From assembly GCF_019890725.1 (NCBI RefSeq), contig NZ_JAINZZ010000017.1:62001-126000 (forward strand): DNA of 64,000 bases, read 5' to 3'. Below are positions 63,293 through 64,000 of this stretch, piece by piece. Within the stretch, counting starts at the first letter, position 1. Each line of letters starts with the position of its first letter. The notes under the pieces were generated by a model. That model was not told the origin of the DNA. It saw only the letters and a list, made by a program, of their open reading frames with translations, and searched no databases. The stretch comes from Actinacidiphila acidipaludis. GTDB lineage: Bacteria > Actinomycetota > Actinomycetes > Streptomycetales > Streptomycetaceae. Position numbers and translations under genes: made by a program.

Positions 63293-64000
63293 TCAGCTCA
63301 GCGTGATCTGGCGGTTCGTGAAGCCGCTGCGGGCCTTGCGCTCGTCGCCGGTCAGCGGCTCGGTACGCGCCAGCGTCTCCGTCAGCCGCTCGCCGAACTC
63401 GGCCGCCGGCTTCTCCACGTCGTCGGCCGTCATGCCCACCGGCAGGTCCCAGACCGGGACCATCAGCCCGTGCGCCCGGAACGAGCCGACCAGCCGCGTG
63501 CCCTCGCCCAGCGAGGACGCGCCCGCCACGTGCAGCCGGGCCAGCGCGTCCAGCAGCGCCTCCTCCGGGTGCGGCATGACCCACCGCAGGTGGTTCTTCT
63601 CCGGCGTCTCGCACCAGTACGCGGCGTCGACGCCGGTCAGCCGCGCGGTGGGGATCGCCGCCTGGTTCGCCCGCTCCAGCGAGGCCGCGACCTCGCCGGT
63701 CGCCGCGGCGGCGTCCTCCAGCCAGAACTCGAAGCCGGTCTGCACCTCGGGCTCGAACGGCGCGTCGAGGTCCAGCAGGTCCTGCAGGCGCGGCCCGTCG
63801 GGCGCCGGGCGGCGGCCCTCGACCGGGTTGCCCGGCTCGGCGGTCAGCGCCCGCCGCAGGGTGTCCGCCAGGTCGCGGCTGATGTCGCCGGAGGCGGCGT
63901 CGGTCTGCAGGCCCAGGAGCACGGCGCCGGTGTCGCGGCGCAGCCCCGGCCAGGCCATCGGCAGCACGGTGCCGAGGGTGACGGACGGCACGCCCTCGGG
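63293..64000 (-). CDS. DUF5926-type protein, N-terminus beyond the window
   Basis: The last 235 residues of a gene that enters from the right edge; the stop is at 63293-63295. Readable segments include SVTLGTVLPMAWPGLRRDTG, SGDISRDLADTLRRAL, FEFWLEDAAAATGEVAASLE, AYWCETPEKNHLRWVMP and DLPVGMTADDVEKP. I recall this pattern from Streptomyces proteins labelled DUF5926, which usually start with an SEC-C zinc motif. That motif would lie outside the window and cannot be checked. No function is known. Confidence 0.72.
   Translation of the reverse strand, partial: PEGVPSVTLGTVLPMAWPGLRRDTGAVLLGLQTDAASGDISRDLADTLRRALTAEPGNPVEGRRPAPDGPRLQDLLDLDAPFEPEVQTGFEFWLEDAAAATGEVAASLERANQAAIPTARLTGVDAAYWCETPEKNHLRWVMPHPEEALLDALARLHVAGASSLGEGTRLVGSFRAHGLMVPVWDLPVGMTADDVEKPAAEFGERLTETLARTEPLTGDERKARSGFTNRQITLS

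Overview
The window reads as a stretch of a Streptomyces (high-GC actinomycete) chromosome. The codons are strongly biased to G or C in third position, and many genes overlap at GTGA or ATGA. Several parts are typical of the genus: the thiC riboswitch, a Rex-type operator before cydAB and a fused cydDC, serS-pheA, and a copper/DyP-peroxidase operon. The order thiC ... pat/hisC - cydA - cydB - cydDC ... serS - pheA - dtpA matches what I remember of the S. coelicolor chromosome just to one side of oriC. Six parS-type palindromes lie in the first 25 kb and none in the remaining 39 kb, and a DnaA-box cluster lies near 48.6-49.05 kb. Together these suggest that oriC lies off the left edge; this is inference.

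Layout. 1-12.7 kb: a secreted GH3 glycosidase running off the left edge, a methyltransferase, a serine hydrolase, an MFS exporter divergent from its MarR regulator, a flavohaemoglobin, a Nudix hydrolase, a Cys/Met-metabolism PLP enzyme coupled to a small holin-like membrane protein, a cupin, and YibE/F. 12.7-22.3 kb: a TPP riboswitch with thiC, an XRE regulator divergent from an aldo/keto reductase, a lipoprotein, a pentapeptide-tailed membrane protein, a PPP-type phosphoesterase, a LacI regulator and a HisC-like aminotransferase. 22.3-28.6 kb: Rex operator, cydA, cydB, paired parS, cydDC. 28.7-33.7 kb: a HAD phosphatase, small unknown proteins, a VOC protein, a lipoprotein and an F420-type oxidoreductase.

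33.7-37.6 kb is the disturbed part. It holds a gene fragment without a 5' end, a toxin-antitoxin pair whose PIN toxin lacks its first catalytic Asp, a DUF3048 protein, a MarR regulator divergent from a deazaflavin-dependent reductase, and an internally deleted SDR remnant. 37.6-41.6 kb is an operon (EphD-like hydrolase-SDR fusion, di-iron-like metal hydrolase, MerR). 41.8-45.5 kb carries two ATPase/permease pairs in one operon. 45.6-50 kb: a rhomboid-like protein, a HAD phosphatase, serS, the DnaA-box intergenic region and pheA. 50.1-55.9 kb: the copper operon, in order of transcription ycnI-like, sco, ecuC-like (PCuAC), copCD, dtpA. 56.4-64 kb: a Met/His-containing membrane protein, an anti-sigma-type ATPase, pepP, a SpoIIE-type phosphatase, a degenerate Prim-Pol protein and a partial DUF5926-like gene.

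How the parts work together. cydABDC gives a high-affinity terminal oxidase, controlled by redox through Rex. The sco/PCuAC/CopCD set delivers copper outside the cell to cytochrome c oxidase and to the DyP peroxidase partner enzymes. The parS sites and the DnaA-box cluster are non-coding elements for chromosome segregation and for titrating the replication initiator. The most notable items are the DnaA-box cluster in the serS-pheA gap, the active-site losses in the PIN toxin, SpoIIE-type phosphatase and Prim-Pol protein, and a plus-strand terminator with no plus-strand gene before it. I found no wholly new multi-gene system that I could defend.
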